Positions 35,385-44,584 are shown, counted from the first letter of the stretch. The stretch is DNA of 64,000 bases from Vannielia litorea (GCF_900142295.1 NZ_FSRL01000001.1:1054001-1118000), one strand, 5' to 3'. Made by a program: numbers and translations. The notes: generated from the letters alone by a model not told the origin.

Positions 35385-37400
35385 TCAGAGCAGGCTCTTG
35401 ACCTTCTCGGCCACGGCCTCGGCGGTGATGCCGAAGTGCTCGTAGAGCTCCTCGGCGGGGGCCGACGCGCCGAAGGACGACATGCCGACGAAGCCCGCCT
35501 TGGCCTCGCGACCGCGCTCGCCCAGCAGCCACTGATCCCAGCCCTGGCGCACGGCAGCCTCGACGGCCACGCGGACCGGGCCGCCGGGAAGCACGCGCTT
35601 GCGGTACTTCTCGTCCTGCTGCGCGAAGAGCTCCATCGAGGGCATGGAGACCACGCGGGTGCCGATGCCCTCGCCCTCGAGCAGGGCCTTGGCCTCCATC
35701 GCGATGCTCACCTCGGAGCCGGTGGCGATGAGGATGGCCTGGCGCTTGCCCTCGGCCTCGGCGAGCACATAGGCGCCCTGTTCCGTCAGGTTCTTGCCCT
35801 TGTGGTCCTTGCGGACGGTGGGCAGGTTCTGCCGCGAGAGGGCCAGCACGGAGGGCGTGCCGGTCTGGCTCAGCGCGATCTCCCAGGCCTCGGCGGTCTC
35901 GACCGCATCGGCGGGGCGGAAGACCAGCGTGTTGGGCGTGGCCCGCAGCATGGCGAGGTGCTCGACCGGCTGGTGGGTCGGCCCGTCTTCGCCGAGGCCG
36001 ATGGAATCGTGGGTCATGACGTAGACCGGCGCGACCTTCATCAGCGCGGAGAGCCGCATGGAGGGGCGGGCATAGTCGGTGAAACACATGAAGGTGCCGC
36101 TGTAAGGCTTTACGCCGCCATGCAAAGCCATGCCGTTCATCGCGGCGGCCATGCCGTGCTCGCGGATACCGTAGTGGATGAAACGGCCCTCGCGGTTGTC
36201 GGCGGAGAAGACGCCGAGATCGGCGGTCTTGGTGTTGTTCGAGCCGGTGAGGTCGGCGGAGCCGCCGATGGTTTCGACCATCACCGGGTTGATCACCTCG
36301 AGCGCCATCTCGGAGGCCTTGCGGGTGGCAACCTTGGGCTGCTCGTCGGAGATCTGCTTCTTGAGGGCGCGGACCACGGCGGAGAGCTTGCGCGGCACCT
36401 CGCCGGCCTGCTGGCGGTCCCATTCGGCGCGCTTGCGCTCGGAGAGGGCGCCGAGACGGACTTCCCAATCCTTGCGATCCTGCGCACCACGGGCGCCGAT
36501 CTCTTCCCAGGCCTTCTTGAGGTCGGCGGGGATGGTGAAGGCGGGCGAGGTCCAGCCGTAGGCCTTCTTGGCGGCTTCGAGCTGGCCGGCATCGGTCAGG
36601 GCGCCGTGGCCCTTGGAGGTGTCCTGCGCGGCATGGCCCAGCGCGATGTGGGTCTTGCAGGCGATCATGGTGGGCTTGTCGGAGGCCTTGGCCGCCGTGA
36701 TCGCCGCGTCGATCGCCTCGGGGTCGTGGCCGTCGCATTGCAGCACGTTCCAGCCCGAGGCCTCGAAGCGGGCCACCTGGTCGGTCGAGTCGGAGAGCGA
36801 GACCTTGCCGTCGATGGTGATGTCGTTGTTGTCCCACAGCACGATCAGGCGGGAGAGCTTGAGGTGGCCGGCCAGCGCGATGGCCTCCTGGCTCACGCCC
36901 TCCATCAGGCAGCCGTCGCCGGCGATGCACCAGGTGTAGTGATCCACCACCTTCTTGCCCCAATGGGCGCGCTGGCTCTCCTCGGCGATGGCGAAGCCGA
37001 CGGCGTTGGCGATGCCCTGGCCGAGCGGGCCGGTGGTGGTTTCGATGGCGTCGGCGAGGAAGTTCTCGGGGTGGCCGGCGGTGCGGGCGCCCTTCTGGCG
37101 GAAGTTCTTGACCTGGTCGAGGGTGATCTGGGCGTCGCCGGTGAGGTAGAGCAGCGAGTAGATCAGCATCGAACCGTGGCCGGCGGAGAGGATGAAGCGG
37201 TCGCGGTCGGGCCAGTTGGGCGCCGAGGCATCGAACTTCAGGTGCTTTTCGAAGAGCACGGTGGCGACATCGGCCATACCCATCGGCGCCCCGGAGTGAC
37301 CGGAATTGGCGGCGGCGACCGCATCGAGCGTGAGCGTGCGGATGCAGGCGGCCTTCATCCAGTGATCGGGATGTGCAGTGCGAAGCGCGTCGATGTCCAC
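35385..37400 (-). CDS. tkt: Transketolase
   Basis: Thiamine-diphosphate enzyme of the pentose phosphate pathway, moving two-carbon units between sugar phosphates. The 671-residue length is standard. The TPP motif runs from GDGCLMEG (161-168) to DNNDITIDG. Substrate-site blocks [14 protein letters not shown] and [20 protein letters not shown] are present. It starts with GTG after AGGGGAC; an upstream start would precede this site without support. It lies near the two gap genes, forming a central-carbon cluster with them. Confidence 0.95.
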   Translation of the reverse strand: MDIDALRTAHPDHWMKAACIRTLTLDAVAAANSGHSGAPMGMADVATVLFEKHLKFDASAPNWPDRDRFILSAGHGSMLIYSLLYLTGDAQITLDQVKNFRQKGARTAGHPENFLADAIETTTGPLGQGIANAVGFAIAEESQRAHWGKKVVDHYTWCIAGDGCLMEGVSQEAIALAGHLKLSRLIVLWDNNDITIDGKVSLSDSTDQVARFEASGWNVLQCDGHDPEAIDAAITAAKASDKPTMIACKTHIALGHAAQDTSKGHGALTDAGQLEAAKKAYGWTSPAFTIPADLKKAWEEIGARGAQDRKDWEVRLGALSERKRAEWDRQQAGEVPRKLSAVVRALKKQISDEQPKVATRKASEMALEVINPVMVETIGGSADLTGSNNTKTADLGVFSADNREGRFIHYGIREHGMAAAMNGMALHGGVKPYSGTFMCFTDYARPSMRLSALMKVAPVYVMTHDSIGLGEDGPTHQPVEHLAMLRATPNTLVFRPADAVETAEAWEIALSQTGTPSVLALSRQNLPTVRKDHKGKNLTEQGAYVLAEAEGKRQAILIATGSEVSIAMEAKALLEGEGIGTRVVSMPSMELFAQQDEKYRKRVLPGGPVRVAVEAAVRQGWDQWLLGERGREAKAGFVGMSSFGASAPAEELYEHFGITAEAVAEKVKSLL

Positions 37401-37641
37401 GGAATGTCCCCTTGGTTCGGCTGTGATGCGTCGTGATAGCAGGCTCGGGGCCGAGTTCAAGGCGGCATCATGCCTGCATCAAGGCCGCGCGGTAAGTGTC
37501 TGGAACAAAAGGGGCGCATTCCGTGCAGCCATTGGTTACACTCGGATCAGCCGGCGTGCGTGTCGATTCGGGGCGCGCAGCGCCGGAGCGCGACAGGTGC
37601 AAGAGAAAAGAGCGGTGGGTCACATCGCGGGGGACGGCAGA

Positions 37642-37995
37642 ATGACAGAAATATCAACGCTTGAGAGGCGGCTGACCGCGGCGATGGACCGGATCGGCGC
37701 GGCGGTGGCCAGCTATGACAGCAAGCTCGCCGGGCCGAGCCCCGAGGAGATGCGGCGGCTGGAGGCGCAGGTGCTGCAGCTGCGGCAGGCGCTGGAGGCA
37801 GAGCAGACCGCCAACAGCCAGCTGCGCGAGCGGATCGACGCGATGAAGGCGCTGAAGGAGCGCCAGCAGGACCGGATCGCGGAGCTGGAAGAGGCCGAGG
37901 CGGCGCTGCGGGCGCGGCAGGCCGAGGATCGGGAAGAGCTCGATGCGGTGATCGCCGCGCTGGAGCCGCTGCTGGGGGAGGCCGCTCATGGCTGA
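37642..37995 (+). CDS. Coiled-coil protein encoded upstream of zapA
   Basis: A 117-residue cytoplasmic protein, nearly all helical, with a long coiled coil (about residues 35-105) rich in Glu/Gln/Arg. It overlaps zapA by 8 bp, so the two are translationally coupled. That layout suggests it works with ZapA at the Z-ring, in the way ZapB-like coiled-coil proteins do, but there is no direct sequence evidence. The ATG at 37642 follows GCGGGGGAC. Confidence 0.7.
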   Translation: MTEISTLERRLTAAMDRIGAAVASYDSKLAGPSPEEMRRLEAQVLQLRQALEAEQTANSQLRERIDAMKALKERQQDRIAELEEAEAALRARQAEDREELDAVIAALEPLLGEAAHG

Positions 37996-38380
37996 GGTCG
38001 ACATTTCGATTGGCGGACGGACCTTTCAGGTGGCCTGCCAGGAGGGCGAGGAGCACTACCTCCGGGGCGCGGCAGAGTTGCTGGACCGCGAGGCCAGCGC
38101 GCTGGTCAAGCAGATCGGGCGGCTGCCGGAGGCGCGGATGCTGCTGATGGCCGGGCTGATGCTGGCCGACCGCACCGCGGCCTTCGAGGAGAAGGCGAAT
38201 GCGGCGGAGGAGCGGCTGGCGGCGCAGGACAAGCTCATCGAGGAGATGAAGGCGATGCCACGACCCGAGCCCTCCCGCGTGGAGGTGCCGGTGGTTCCGC
38301 GCGAGGTGGAGGAGTTCCTGGCCGAGCTGGCCGCGCGGGCCGAGAGCCTTGCCGCCCAGGCGGAGGAAAAGGCGGGCTAG
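37988..38380 (+). CDS. zapA: Cell division protein ZapA
   Basis: A 130-residue FtsZ-associated protein. The N-terminal ZapA domain (VDISIGGRTFQVACQEGEEH, then LRGAAELLDREASALVKQIG) cross-links FtsZ filaments. The C-terminal helix from residue 60 provides the coiled coil, and the last 45 residues are an extra acidic tail. It is coupled to the upstream coiled-coil gene. Confidence 0.9.
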   Translation: MAEVDISIGGRTFQVACQEGEEHYLRGAAELLDREASALVKQIGRLPEARMLLMAGLMLADRTAAFEEKANAAEERLAAQDKLIEEMKAMPRPEPSRVEVPVVPREVEEFLAELAARAESLAAQAEEKAG

Positions 38381-38395
38381 GGCGCTGCCCGCGTC

Positions 38396-38460
38396 GTCAT
38401 CCCCGGGCTCGACCCGAGGATCTCCCGTCAAAAGGACCTGGGGTCAAGCCCGGGGATGAC
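38396..38460. repeat. Dispersed palindromic element, CCCCGGG variant
   Basis: An element of the form GTCATCCCCGGGC...CCGAGGATCTC followed by ...GGTCAAGCCCGGGGATGAC. Its outer ends GTCATCC and GGATGAC are inverted, so the whole 65-bp element is roughly palindromic. Confidence 0.8.
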
Positions 38461-38463
38461 GTG

Positions 38464-38532
38464 GCCTTTGACGGGGCCTTGACGGTGCCTTTGACGGGGC
38501 CTTGACGGGGCCTTTGACGGGGCCTTGACAGT
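38464..38532. repeat. Three tandem 23-bp repeats
   Basis: Units at 38464-38486, 38487-38509 and 38510-38532 share GCCTTTGACGGGGCCTTGAC and differ only in the last three bases. Each unit holds two TTGAC words. Located 83 bp upstream of the endolysin gene. Confidence 0.9.
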
Positions 38533-38614
38533 GCGCAGCGCACGCATCGCTTCATAATTCTTAAAGCAGATCGGGAATGCTCACCGGCGGTTCGAGGATA
38601 CGCCGGAGGCTTCC

Positions 38615-39226
38615 ATGCCCACTGTCGACGAGATTGCGCGCGAGATCGTGGCCCGCGAAGGCGGCTATGTGAACGACCCCGACGATCCGGGGGGCGCGAC
38701 GAAATACGGGGTGACCATCGGCACGCTGGCGCGGCTGGGGGTGGACCTCGATGGTGACGGGCGCACCACGCTGCGCGACGTCAAACGGCTCACCGCCGAG
38801 CAGGCGCGGGCGATCTTCATCGAGCATTACTTCAAGCGGCCGCGCATCGCCGAGCTGCCGGTGGCGCTGCATGCCAGCGTCTTCGACATGCATGTGAACG
38901 CCGGGGCGCAGGCGGTGAAGATCCTGCAGAGGTTGCTCACACGCATGGGGCAGGCCTGCACGGTGGACGGCGTGATCGGCCCCCAGACGATCGCCGCCGC
39001 GCGGGCGGCGTTCGAGGCGGCACCGGGGCACCTGGCCGACGCCTACGGGATCGCCCGGCGCAACTATTACTACGGTCTTGCCGATGCCCGGCCGTCGAGC
39101 CGCAAGTATGCCCGGCGCCGCGATGGCGGCAAGGGCGGGTGGATCACCCGCGCCGAGGAGTTCATCAGCCCGAGATACCACCTGACGGAGGCCGAGCATC
39201 GCGCCCGGGTGGCGGCATGGGGCTGA
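38615..39226 (+). CDS. GH108 endolysin (holin-associated N-acetylmuramidase)
   Basis: A 203-residue muramidase of glycoside hydrolase family 108. The catalytic Glu is in AREGGYVNDPDDPGGATKYG (Glu15), and a C-terminal peptidoglycan-binding module shows TVDGVIGPQTIAAARAA. No signal peptide is seen, as expected for an endolysin released through a holin pore. The holin gene overlaps its 3' end. In Rhodobacter capsulatus a detached endolysin/holin pair releases the gene transfer agent; this cassette looks equivalent (inference). Confidence 0.9.
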   Translation: MPTVDEIAREIVAREGGYVNDPDDPGGATKYGVTIGTLARLGVDLDGDGRTTLRDVKRLTAEQARAIFIEHYFKRPRIAELPVALHASVFDMHVNAGAQAVKILQRLLTRMGQACTVDGVIGPQTIAAARAAFEAAPGHLADAYGIARRNYYYGLADARPSSRKYARRRDGGKGGWITRAEEFISPRYHLTEAEHRARVAAWG

Positions 39227-39777
39227 TGGAGGGGGTGTTGACGGCGGTCTTCGGCGGGGGCCGCAACCGGCTGGCGGAGACGGTCGAGGTGTTTCGGGAG
39301 AACGCCGAGGCGGGGGCCGCGCGGGCCGCGGCCTACCAGGGGGCGGCGCTCGATCAGTTCGGACGCGAGTTCATGATCGAGCGCCGGGGCTGGTTTGACC
39401 GGTTCATGGACGGGCTGAACCGGCTGCCGCGCCCGGCGCTGGCGCTGGGCACGCTTTTTCTGTTCGTCACCGCCCTGGTGGACCCGATCTGGTTTGCCGC
39501 GCGGATGCAGGGGATCGCGCTGGTGCCCGAGCCGCTGTGGTGGCTGATGGGGGCGATCGTGAGCTTCTACTTCGGGGCGCGGCACCAGGCGAAGGGGCAG
39601 GAGTTTCAGCGCTCGATCGCCGCCGCGGTCGCGCTGGCGCCGCAGGTGCAGGCCAACATGGCGGCGCTGGCCGCCTTGCAGGCGGGCGCGGGGAGCGCCG
39701 TGCCGGAGGAAGAGACGGCGCTTGAGGCCGCGAACCCGGCGCTGGACGACTGGCGGGAGCTGCGGCGTGGTGCCTGA
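39217..39777 (+). CDS. Holin family protein
   Basis: A 186-residue membrane protein with two clear helices (about residues 73-95 and 105-121) and cytoplasmic flanks. The MGLMEGVLTAVFGGGRNRL start and the SFYFGARHQAKG segment fit the 3TM-phage-holin-like family found next to GH108 muramidases. It would open the inner membrane to the endolysin. The ATG at 39217 overlaps the endolysin stop; an ATG at 39226 is an alternative. Confidence 0.8.
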   Translation: MGLMEGVLTAVFGGGRNRLAETVEVFRENAEAGAARAAAYQGAALDQFGREFMIERRGWFDRFMDGLNRLPRPALALGTLFLFVTALVDPIWFAARMQGIALVPEPLWWLMGAIVSFYFGARHQAKGQEFQRSIAAAVALAPQVQANMAALAALQAGAGSAVPEEETALEAANPALDDWRELRRGA

Positions 39778-39964
39778 TGCGCTCTGGGTCAGCCTGCTGA
39801 CGGAGCACGGGCCCTGGGTGCTGCTCGTCTTCCTGCTGCTCTTCAAGGACCACAAGAAGGACGAGACCACCCGGGCCGCGCTGCACCGGAACACCGAGAT
39901 CATCATCGAACTGACCACGCTCATCCGCGAGCGGCTTCCGGGCCGGGCGGGGGGCGAGAAATGA
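39767..39964 (+). CDS. Small membrane protein of the lysis-like cassette
   Basis: A 65-residue protein with one membrane helix (HGPWVLLVFLLLFK) followed by a charged helix that reads like phage small membrane proteins (ALHRNTEIIIELTTLIRERL), suggesting a spanin- or antiholin-like helper. It starts with GTG (39767 or 39770), overlapping the holin gene; its TGA overlaps the next ATG. Confidence 0.6.
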   Translation: MVPDALWVSLLTEHGPWVLLVFLLLFKDHKKDETTRAALHRNTEIIIELTTLIRERLPGRAGGEK

Positions 39965-40086
39965 GCTGGCTGCGCGGGCTGATGCGGCGGCTGCTGCTGG
40001 GCCGGGCGATGAGCCGCGAGACCGACCGCAACCGCGCCGCCGCCGATGCGCTCGACGCGACGCTGAAGGAGATGCTGGGAAAATGA
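39961..40086 (+). CDS. 41-residue basic peptide
   Basis: A 42-codon frame linked by ATGA overlaps to the genes before and after it. It encodes MSWLRGLMRRLLLGRAMSRE, then a more acidic helical half ending KEMLGK. The N-terminal half is an amphipathic cationic helix. Its tight coupling on both sides argues that it is translated. Function unknown. Confidence 0.5.
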   Translation: MSWLRGLMRRLLLGRAMSRETDRNRAAADALDATLKEMLGK

Positions 40087-40508
40087 TGCGTGCATTGGGG
40101 CTTCTGGCCGTCATCCTGCTGGCGCTCGGGCTTGTCTCCCGGCCCTTTGGTCCGCCGGCGGCGCAGGAGCTGGCGCGGGTGGCGTTGGTGGCCATGGCCG
40201 CGACGCTGGCGGGCACCTTCCTCTGGCTCTGGCGCGAGAAGGCGACGCCGCTGGCGCTGGCGATGACCTTCAGCTGGGCCGGGGCCTCGGCGCTGATGGG
40301 CTGGCGGCTCGTGCAGGACCTGCTGGGCCATCCGCTGTGGATGGGCGAGAGCCCCATGCTGCTGGGGGTGCTGGGCGTCTATCTCACCGGGACGCTGCTG
40401 CATGTGGAGGCGATCCGCCGGGCCTTCGGGCTGGGGCAGGTGGCGCTGGTGTTTCTGCTCGGGGGCACGCTGGGGGCGGCGGTGCTGGTGTTGGGCGTGC
40501 TGGGGTAG
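40083..40508 (+). CDS. Integral membrane protein, last gene of the lysis-like cassette
   Basis: A 141-residue protein with four hydrophobic segments and little soluble sequence (MRALGLLAVILLALGLVSRP at the start; VALVFLLGGTLGAAVLVLGV at the end). No family recognised. Its start lies inside the stop of the 41-residue peptide gene (AATGATG), so it belongs to the same transcript as the endolysin and holin. Confidence 0.6.
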   Translation: MMRALGLLAVILLALGLVSRPFGPPAAQELARVALVAMAATLAGTFLWLWREKATPLALAMTFSWAGASALMGWRLVQDLLGHPLWMGESPMLLGVLGVYLTGTLLHVEAIRRAFGLGQVALVFLLGGTLGAAVLVLGVLG

Positions 40509-40511
40509 GGG

Positions 40512-41618
40512 CTAGCGCGGCAGGGCGCGGATACTGCCGATCTCGACGGTGCGGCCCTCGCGGGCAGAGGCGCAGGCGGCGAAGGTGAGGGCCAGGGTGG
40601 CGCGGTTGCGCGCGGCGGAGTTGGCGGGCGGGCGGCCCTGCTCGATGGCGCAGAGCAGCTCGCCCATGGCGCCGCGAAACCCGTCGTTGAACCAGGTGCC
40701 GGCGAGCCGGGGGGTGGCGCGGCCGGCGGCTGTGGTGAGGGTCACCTGCTGCCGGCCGAGGTCGGGGCCGGTGGACTGCAACGTGCCCTCGGTGCCGGTG
40801 ATCACGGTCGTGTCGCTTGGCCCGTGCCGGGTGGCGCCGTCGAAGGCGAACGAGGCCTGCCCGCCGTCGAGCGTGACGAGGGCCTGGGCGAGGAGCGGAG
40901 TCCGGGCGCCCTGGCCCGCAGCGAAGGCGGAGGTTGCCGTGACGGTTTGCAGGCGGTCCCCGGCGAGGCTGGCGAGAAAGTCGAACCAGTGGATGCCGAA
41001 GTCGTAGAGCACGAGGTCGTGGATTTCCTCGAAGGGGGTGTCTTCGATCCAGGCATGGTTCCAGGCGATGGCGACATGGGCGGAGGTGAGGGTGCCGATC
41101 AGGCCCCGCTGCACGGCCTCGCGCATCCAGGCGAGGTGCGGCGCCCAGCGGCCGTTCTGGTTGACGGCGAGGTGGACGCCTTGGGCCTCGGCCAGCGCCG
41201 TGAGGCGCTCAGCGTCGTCGAGGCTTTCGGTGAAGGGCTTTTGCGAGAGCACATGCTTGCCGGCCTTCAGCGCGGCCTCGACGATCGGCAGGCGGTCGGC
41301 GGGATGGGGGGTGATGTCGACCACCGCGATGGCGGGGTCGTCCAGCACCGCCTCCCAGCGGTCGGTCACCCGCGCCTGCGGAAAGAACTCCGCCGCCCGC
41401 GCCTGTGCCCGAGCGAGGCTGCGGTTGCAGATGGCGGCCACCTCCCATCCGGCGGTGCGGTAGGCGTCGAGATGAGCGCCCGCGATGCCGCCCGCGCCGA
41501 TGAGGGCGATGGGAGGCGGGTTGCGGGGTGTTGGCGGCTGGTAGGGAAGATCGGGAGCGGGGATCTCCGCCACCTGCGCGGACTTCAGGGCGTAGCTCTC
41601 GGCGTCCGGTTCGCTCAT
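40512..41618 (-). CDS. Gfo/Idh/MocA family oxidoreductase (first of three)
   Basis: A 368-residue NAD(P)-dependent dehydrogenase. The Rossmann motif IALIGAGGIAGAHLDAYRTA lies about 40 residues from the start after an unusual N-terminal extension. The family motif EKP appears as QKP (HVLSQKPFTES), and the second domain ends the chain. Such enzymes oxidise sugars or polyols at C1 or C3. Its ATG overlaps the stop of the next upstream dehydrogenase (ATGA). It is the last gene of the sugar operon. Confidence 0.85.
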   Translation of the reverse strand: MSEPDAESYALKSAQVAEIPAPDLPYQPPTPRNPPPIALIGAGGIAGAHLDAYRTAGWEVAAICNRSLARAQARAAEFFPQARVTDRWEAVLDDPAIAVVDITPHPADRLPIVEAALKAGKHVLSQKPFTESLDDAERLTALAEAQGVHLAVNQNGRWAPHLAWMREAVQRGLIGTLTSAHVAIAWNHAWIEDTPFEEIHDLVLYDFGIHWFDFLASLAGDRLQTVTATSAFAAGQGARTPLLAQALVTLDGGQASFAFDGATRHGPSDTTVITGTEGTLQSTGPDLGRQQVTLTTAAGRATPRLAGTWFNDGFRGAMGELLCAIEQGRPPANSAARNRATLALTFAACASAREGRTVEIGSIRALPR

Positions 41619-42679
41619 GGCAGCAGCGGCAGGGTGCGCTTTTCGGCGGCCGACTTTGCTGCGGTGTCGATGATGCGTTGAGCGGTGAGGCAGAGGGCCG
41701 GGTCGAGCGGGCCCTCGATGGGCGCACCGGACCTGAGGCGGGAGAGGACGTATTCGATCGGGTTTGTCTCGCCTGCAGGGAGCGGGGTGACGGGCACCGC
41801 GTGGATCTCGGGCCGGGCGCGGGTTTGGAGGGTCACGTGGTCGGCGTAGTCGTGGCTGACCAGCGTGCCGTCCGAGCCGATGAAGGTGAAGCCGCAGCGG
41901 GGCTGGGGCTGGGTGATCCAGGGGTCGGTGAAAGTGCCCCATCGGGTTTCCATCCTGCTGAGGCCGGTGGCGTAGCGGCAGATGGTGATGGAGTGCTGGT
42001 CGACCTCGATGCCGGGGGTCTCGTCGATGACGCATGTGACCTCGAGCGGGGCGGCGCCCTCCATGTACCAGGTGCCGAGCGTCGCGCCGTAGCCGAGATA
42101 GTCGAGCAGCGAGCCGCCGCCGGAGGCCTTTTTGTACCACCAGCTTTCGGGCTTTTGCCGCTCCACCTCCTCGGGCGTGACCTCGACCTTGTCGGCGAGG
42201 TGGAAGAGCGGCCCGCGGTTACCGCCGTAGCTGCGCACCTCGAGCAGTTCGCCGATGGTGCCCGCCTCGATGATCTCTTTGGCGGTGACGTGGCTCTCGA
42301 CCCAGCGCAGCGGCCAGTTGATCGCCATGCGCCCGCCGCCCGCCGCCATCGCGGCGATCATCCGGCGGGCATCTGCGGCCGTGGCGGCGAAGGGCTTTTC
42401 GACGAAGAGGTTGGTGCCGGTGGGGGCGATGCGCTCGGCCATCTCGGCGTGGCTGGCGGTGGAGGAGCAGAGGATGGCGAGATCGGGCGCGGTGCCCAGG
42501 GCGGCGTCGAGATCGGTGAAGACCCGCTCTTCGGGCACGTCGAAGGCCGCCACCGCCGCCTGCATCTTCGCGCGGTCGGGGTCGTAGAGGGCGCAGATCT
42601 CGGCTTCGGGGTGCGCGTGGACCATGCGCAGCAGGTCGCCCATGTGCATGTGGTCGAAGGAGATGCCGGCGATCTTCAT
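41615..42679 (-). CDS. Gfo/Idh/MocA family oxidoreductase (second)
   Basis: A 354-residue dehydrogenase with an atypical N-terminus (MKIAGISFDHMHMGDLLRMV) in place of the usual GxGxxG, and a clear VEKPFAATAADARRM motif. The middle part has a long insertion with SWWYKKASGGGSLLDYLGYG, the active-site Asp/His-type region. It lies 4 bp after the permease gene and overlaps the next dehydrogenase by 4 bp. Confidence 0.85.
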   Translation of the reverse strand: MKIAGISFDHMHMGDLLRMVHAHPEAEICALYDPDRAKMQAAVAAFDVPEERVFTDLDAALGTAPDLAILCSSTASHAEMAERIAPTGTNLFVEKPFAATAADARRMIAAMAAGGGRMAINWPLRWVESHVTAKEIIEAGTIGELLEVRSYGGNRGPLFHLADKVEVTPEEVERQKPESWWYKKASGGGSLLDYLGYGATLGTWYMEGAAPLEVTCVIDETPGIEVDQHSITICRYATGLSRMETRWGTFTDPWITQPQPRCGFTFIGSDGTLVSHDYADHVTLQTRARPEIHAVPVTPLPAGETNPIEYVLSRLRSGAPIEGPLDPALCLTAQRIIDTAAKSAAEKRTLPLLP

Positions 42680-42683
42680 CGGG

Positions 42684-43631
42684 TTACCTCGTGTCTGTCA
42701 GGCGCAGGTGAATGGCGGCGACGCCCAGGATGATGCCGCCAAAGAGGATGCGCCGCACGCCCTCGGGCATTTGCAGCAGGGTCAGCATGGTGCCCAGCAC
42801 GGTGAGGATGAGGGCGCCGACGATAGTGCCCGCGTAGCCGCCGCGCCCGCCGAAGATCGAGGTGCCGCCGATCACCGCCGCGGCCACCGAGGGCAGCATC
42901 AGCGGGACGGCGAGCGACAGCGAGGGGGCCTTGATGAGGCCGACGTAGAGCAGGCCCGCCACGCCCGCGATGAGCCCCGAGATCGCGTAGAGCGCCAGGT
43001 GCACCTGCCAGCCGCGCACGCCCGCGAGCCGCGCCGCGCCTTCGTTGTCGCCCATCGCGTAGAGCAGGCGGCCAAAGCCGGTGCGGCGCTGGGCGTAGAG
43101 GATGAGGGCGGCGAAGGGGACAAAGAGCACCAGCGCATTGGGAAAGCCCCAGGTGCGGCCGGTGCCGAGCCAGGCCAGCGCCTCGGGCACCTCGGAGCCG
43201 GTGGCGATGACGGTGCTCTGGTAGACCTGGAGGCAGCCGGTGCCGATGAGGCCGGTGCCCAGCGTGATGATCAGCGGGTGCACTCGGAAGAGCCCCACGC
43301 CGACGCCGTTCAGCAGCCCGATCAGCACGGCGGGGACGAGGGAGAGGACGATGGCCGCGGGGGCGCCGTAGAAGGGCACGAGCGTGGCCATGACGAAGCT
43401 GGAGATGGTGGCGACGATGGCCGCCGAGAGGTCGATGCCTCCCGTGAGCATGGTCAGCGTCTGGCAGGCGGCGAGCATCGCCAGCGGGATGGCGAACTTC
43501 ACCGTGTTGGCGATCCAGCGCTCGCCGACGATGCCGGGGCGCATGATCTCGAGCAGGCCCACGAGCAGGGCGAGGAGCACCAGCAGGGGGATGATCGGGT
43601 GATCGCGGAGGAGGGCCTTGGCGCGGGTCAT
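42684..43631 (-). CDS. Sugar ABC importer permease (ribose type), second
   Basis: A 315-residue BPD_transp_2 permease with about eight to ten helices. The conserved GGIDLSAAIVATISSFVMA motif and the GGRGGYAGTIVGALIL block near the C-terminus match RbsC-like proteins. It overlaps the first permease by one base (TGATG). It forms a heterodimeric channel with that partner, energised by the fused-NBD ATPase. Confidence 0.9.
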   Translation of the reverse strand: MTRAKALLRDHPIIPLLVLLALLVGLLEIMRPGIVGERWIANTVKFAIPLAMLAACQTLTMLTGGIDLSAAIVATISSFVMATLVPFYGAPAAIVLSLVPAVLIGLLNGVGVGLFRVHPLIITLGTGLIGTGCLQVYQSTVIATGSEVPEALAWLGTGRTWGFPNALVLFVPFAALILYAQRRTGFGRLLYAMGDNEGAARLAGVRGWQVHLALYAISGLIAGVAGLLYVGLIKAPSLSLAVPLMLPSVAAAVIGGTSIFGGRGGYAGTIVGALILTVLGTMLTLLQMPEGVRRILFGGIILGVAAIHLRLTDTR

Positions 43632-44584
43632 CAGAGCCTTCCTTTCGCCGCCAGCAGCCCGCCGATCATGACGACCACCACCATGATGGTGCCCTCGATG
43701 ATGGCCGAGACGTTGGGATCGACGGAGAGCAGGGTGAGGTCCATCCGCACCAGCCGCAAAATGAACACGGCGATGAGCGGGCCCAGCAGCCCGCCCTTCC
43801 CGCCGCCCAGCACAACGCCGCCCAGCACCACGGCGGCCACGGAGGCCAGCAGGTAGGGGCCGGGGATGGGCTCGCCGATGCCGGTGGAGAGCGTGAGCGA
43901 GAGCCCCCCCATCGCCGCGAACAGCCCGGCGAGGCCGTAGGCAACGATCCGGGTGCGGCCCACGTTGACGCCCGAGCGGAAGGCGGCGAGCGCATCGGAG
44001 CCCACGGCATAGAGCGAGAGGCCGGTGCGGGAGCGGCGGATCGGGAGCCAGACCAGCGCCACCAGCACCAGCAGGAAGACCAGCGCGCGCGGCACGCCGC
44101 CAAGGCCGGGGATGGGAAGGCCGCCGATGATGAGGCCGCGCAGCCAGTCCGCCGCCCGTCCGCCCGGCGCGTTGAGGATCAGGAGTGCCACGCCCTCCCA
44201 GACGAAGAGCATGGCGAGGGTCACCACGATGTCGGGCACGCGGGTGAGGGTGATGAGCAGCCCGTTGAGCGCGCCCATGGCCGCGCCTATCGCCAGCACC
44301 AGAAGGACGATGCCGAGCGAGGCGGCGCCGCCGTTGCCCTCCATCAGCACGGCAGCGGTGACCGAGCAGACCGCCATGACCGAGGCGATGGAGAGGTCGA
44401 TGCCGCCCGCGATCACCACCACCGCCTGGGCCACGGTGGCAAAGGCGAAGGGCAGGGCGGCGCGGGCGAGGCTCTCGACGCCGCTCGCGCCGAAGGTGGG
44501 CTGGATCAGCTTGGTCGCCAGGATGAGCAGGGCCAGGATGACGGCCAGGCCGGTGATCCAGGCGTGTTTGCGCAAGGCCTTCAT
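43631..44584 (-). CDS. Sugar ABC importer permease (ribose type), first
   Basis: A 317-residue RbsC-like permease with GGIDLSIASVMAVCSVTAAV and GGGKGGLLGPLIAVFILR motifs. It overlaps the upstream ATPase gene by 4 bp and the downstream permease by 1 bp. Together these encode a heteromeric permease pair. Confidence 0.9.
   Translation of the reverse strand: MKALRKHAWITGLAVILALLILATKLIQPTFGASGVESLARAALPFAFATVAQAVVVIAGGIDLSIASVMAVCSVTAAVLMEGNGGAASLGIVLLVLAIGAAMGALNGLLITLTRVPDIVVTLAMLFVWEGVALLILNAPGGRAADWLRGLIIGGLPIPGLGGVPRALVFLLVLVALVWLPIRRSRTGLSLYAVGSDALAAFRSGVNVGRTRIVAYGLAGLFAAMGGLSLTLSTGIGEPIPGPYLLASVAAVVLGGVVLGGGKGGLLGPLIAVFILRLVRMDLTLLSVDPNVSAIIEGTIMVVVVMIGGLLAAKGRL

Noticed and set aside
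38464..38532. Possible CRISPR array
   Set aside because: The 23-bp units are directly adjacent with no unique spacers, and no cas gene is near. The dispersed palindromes also lack spacer arrays.
38615..40508. Intact prophage
   Set aside because: Only lysis-type genes are present. No integrase, terminase, capsid, tail or replication gene lies in the flanking sequence, which is tkt/zapA and a sugar operon.
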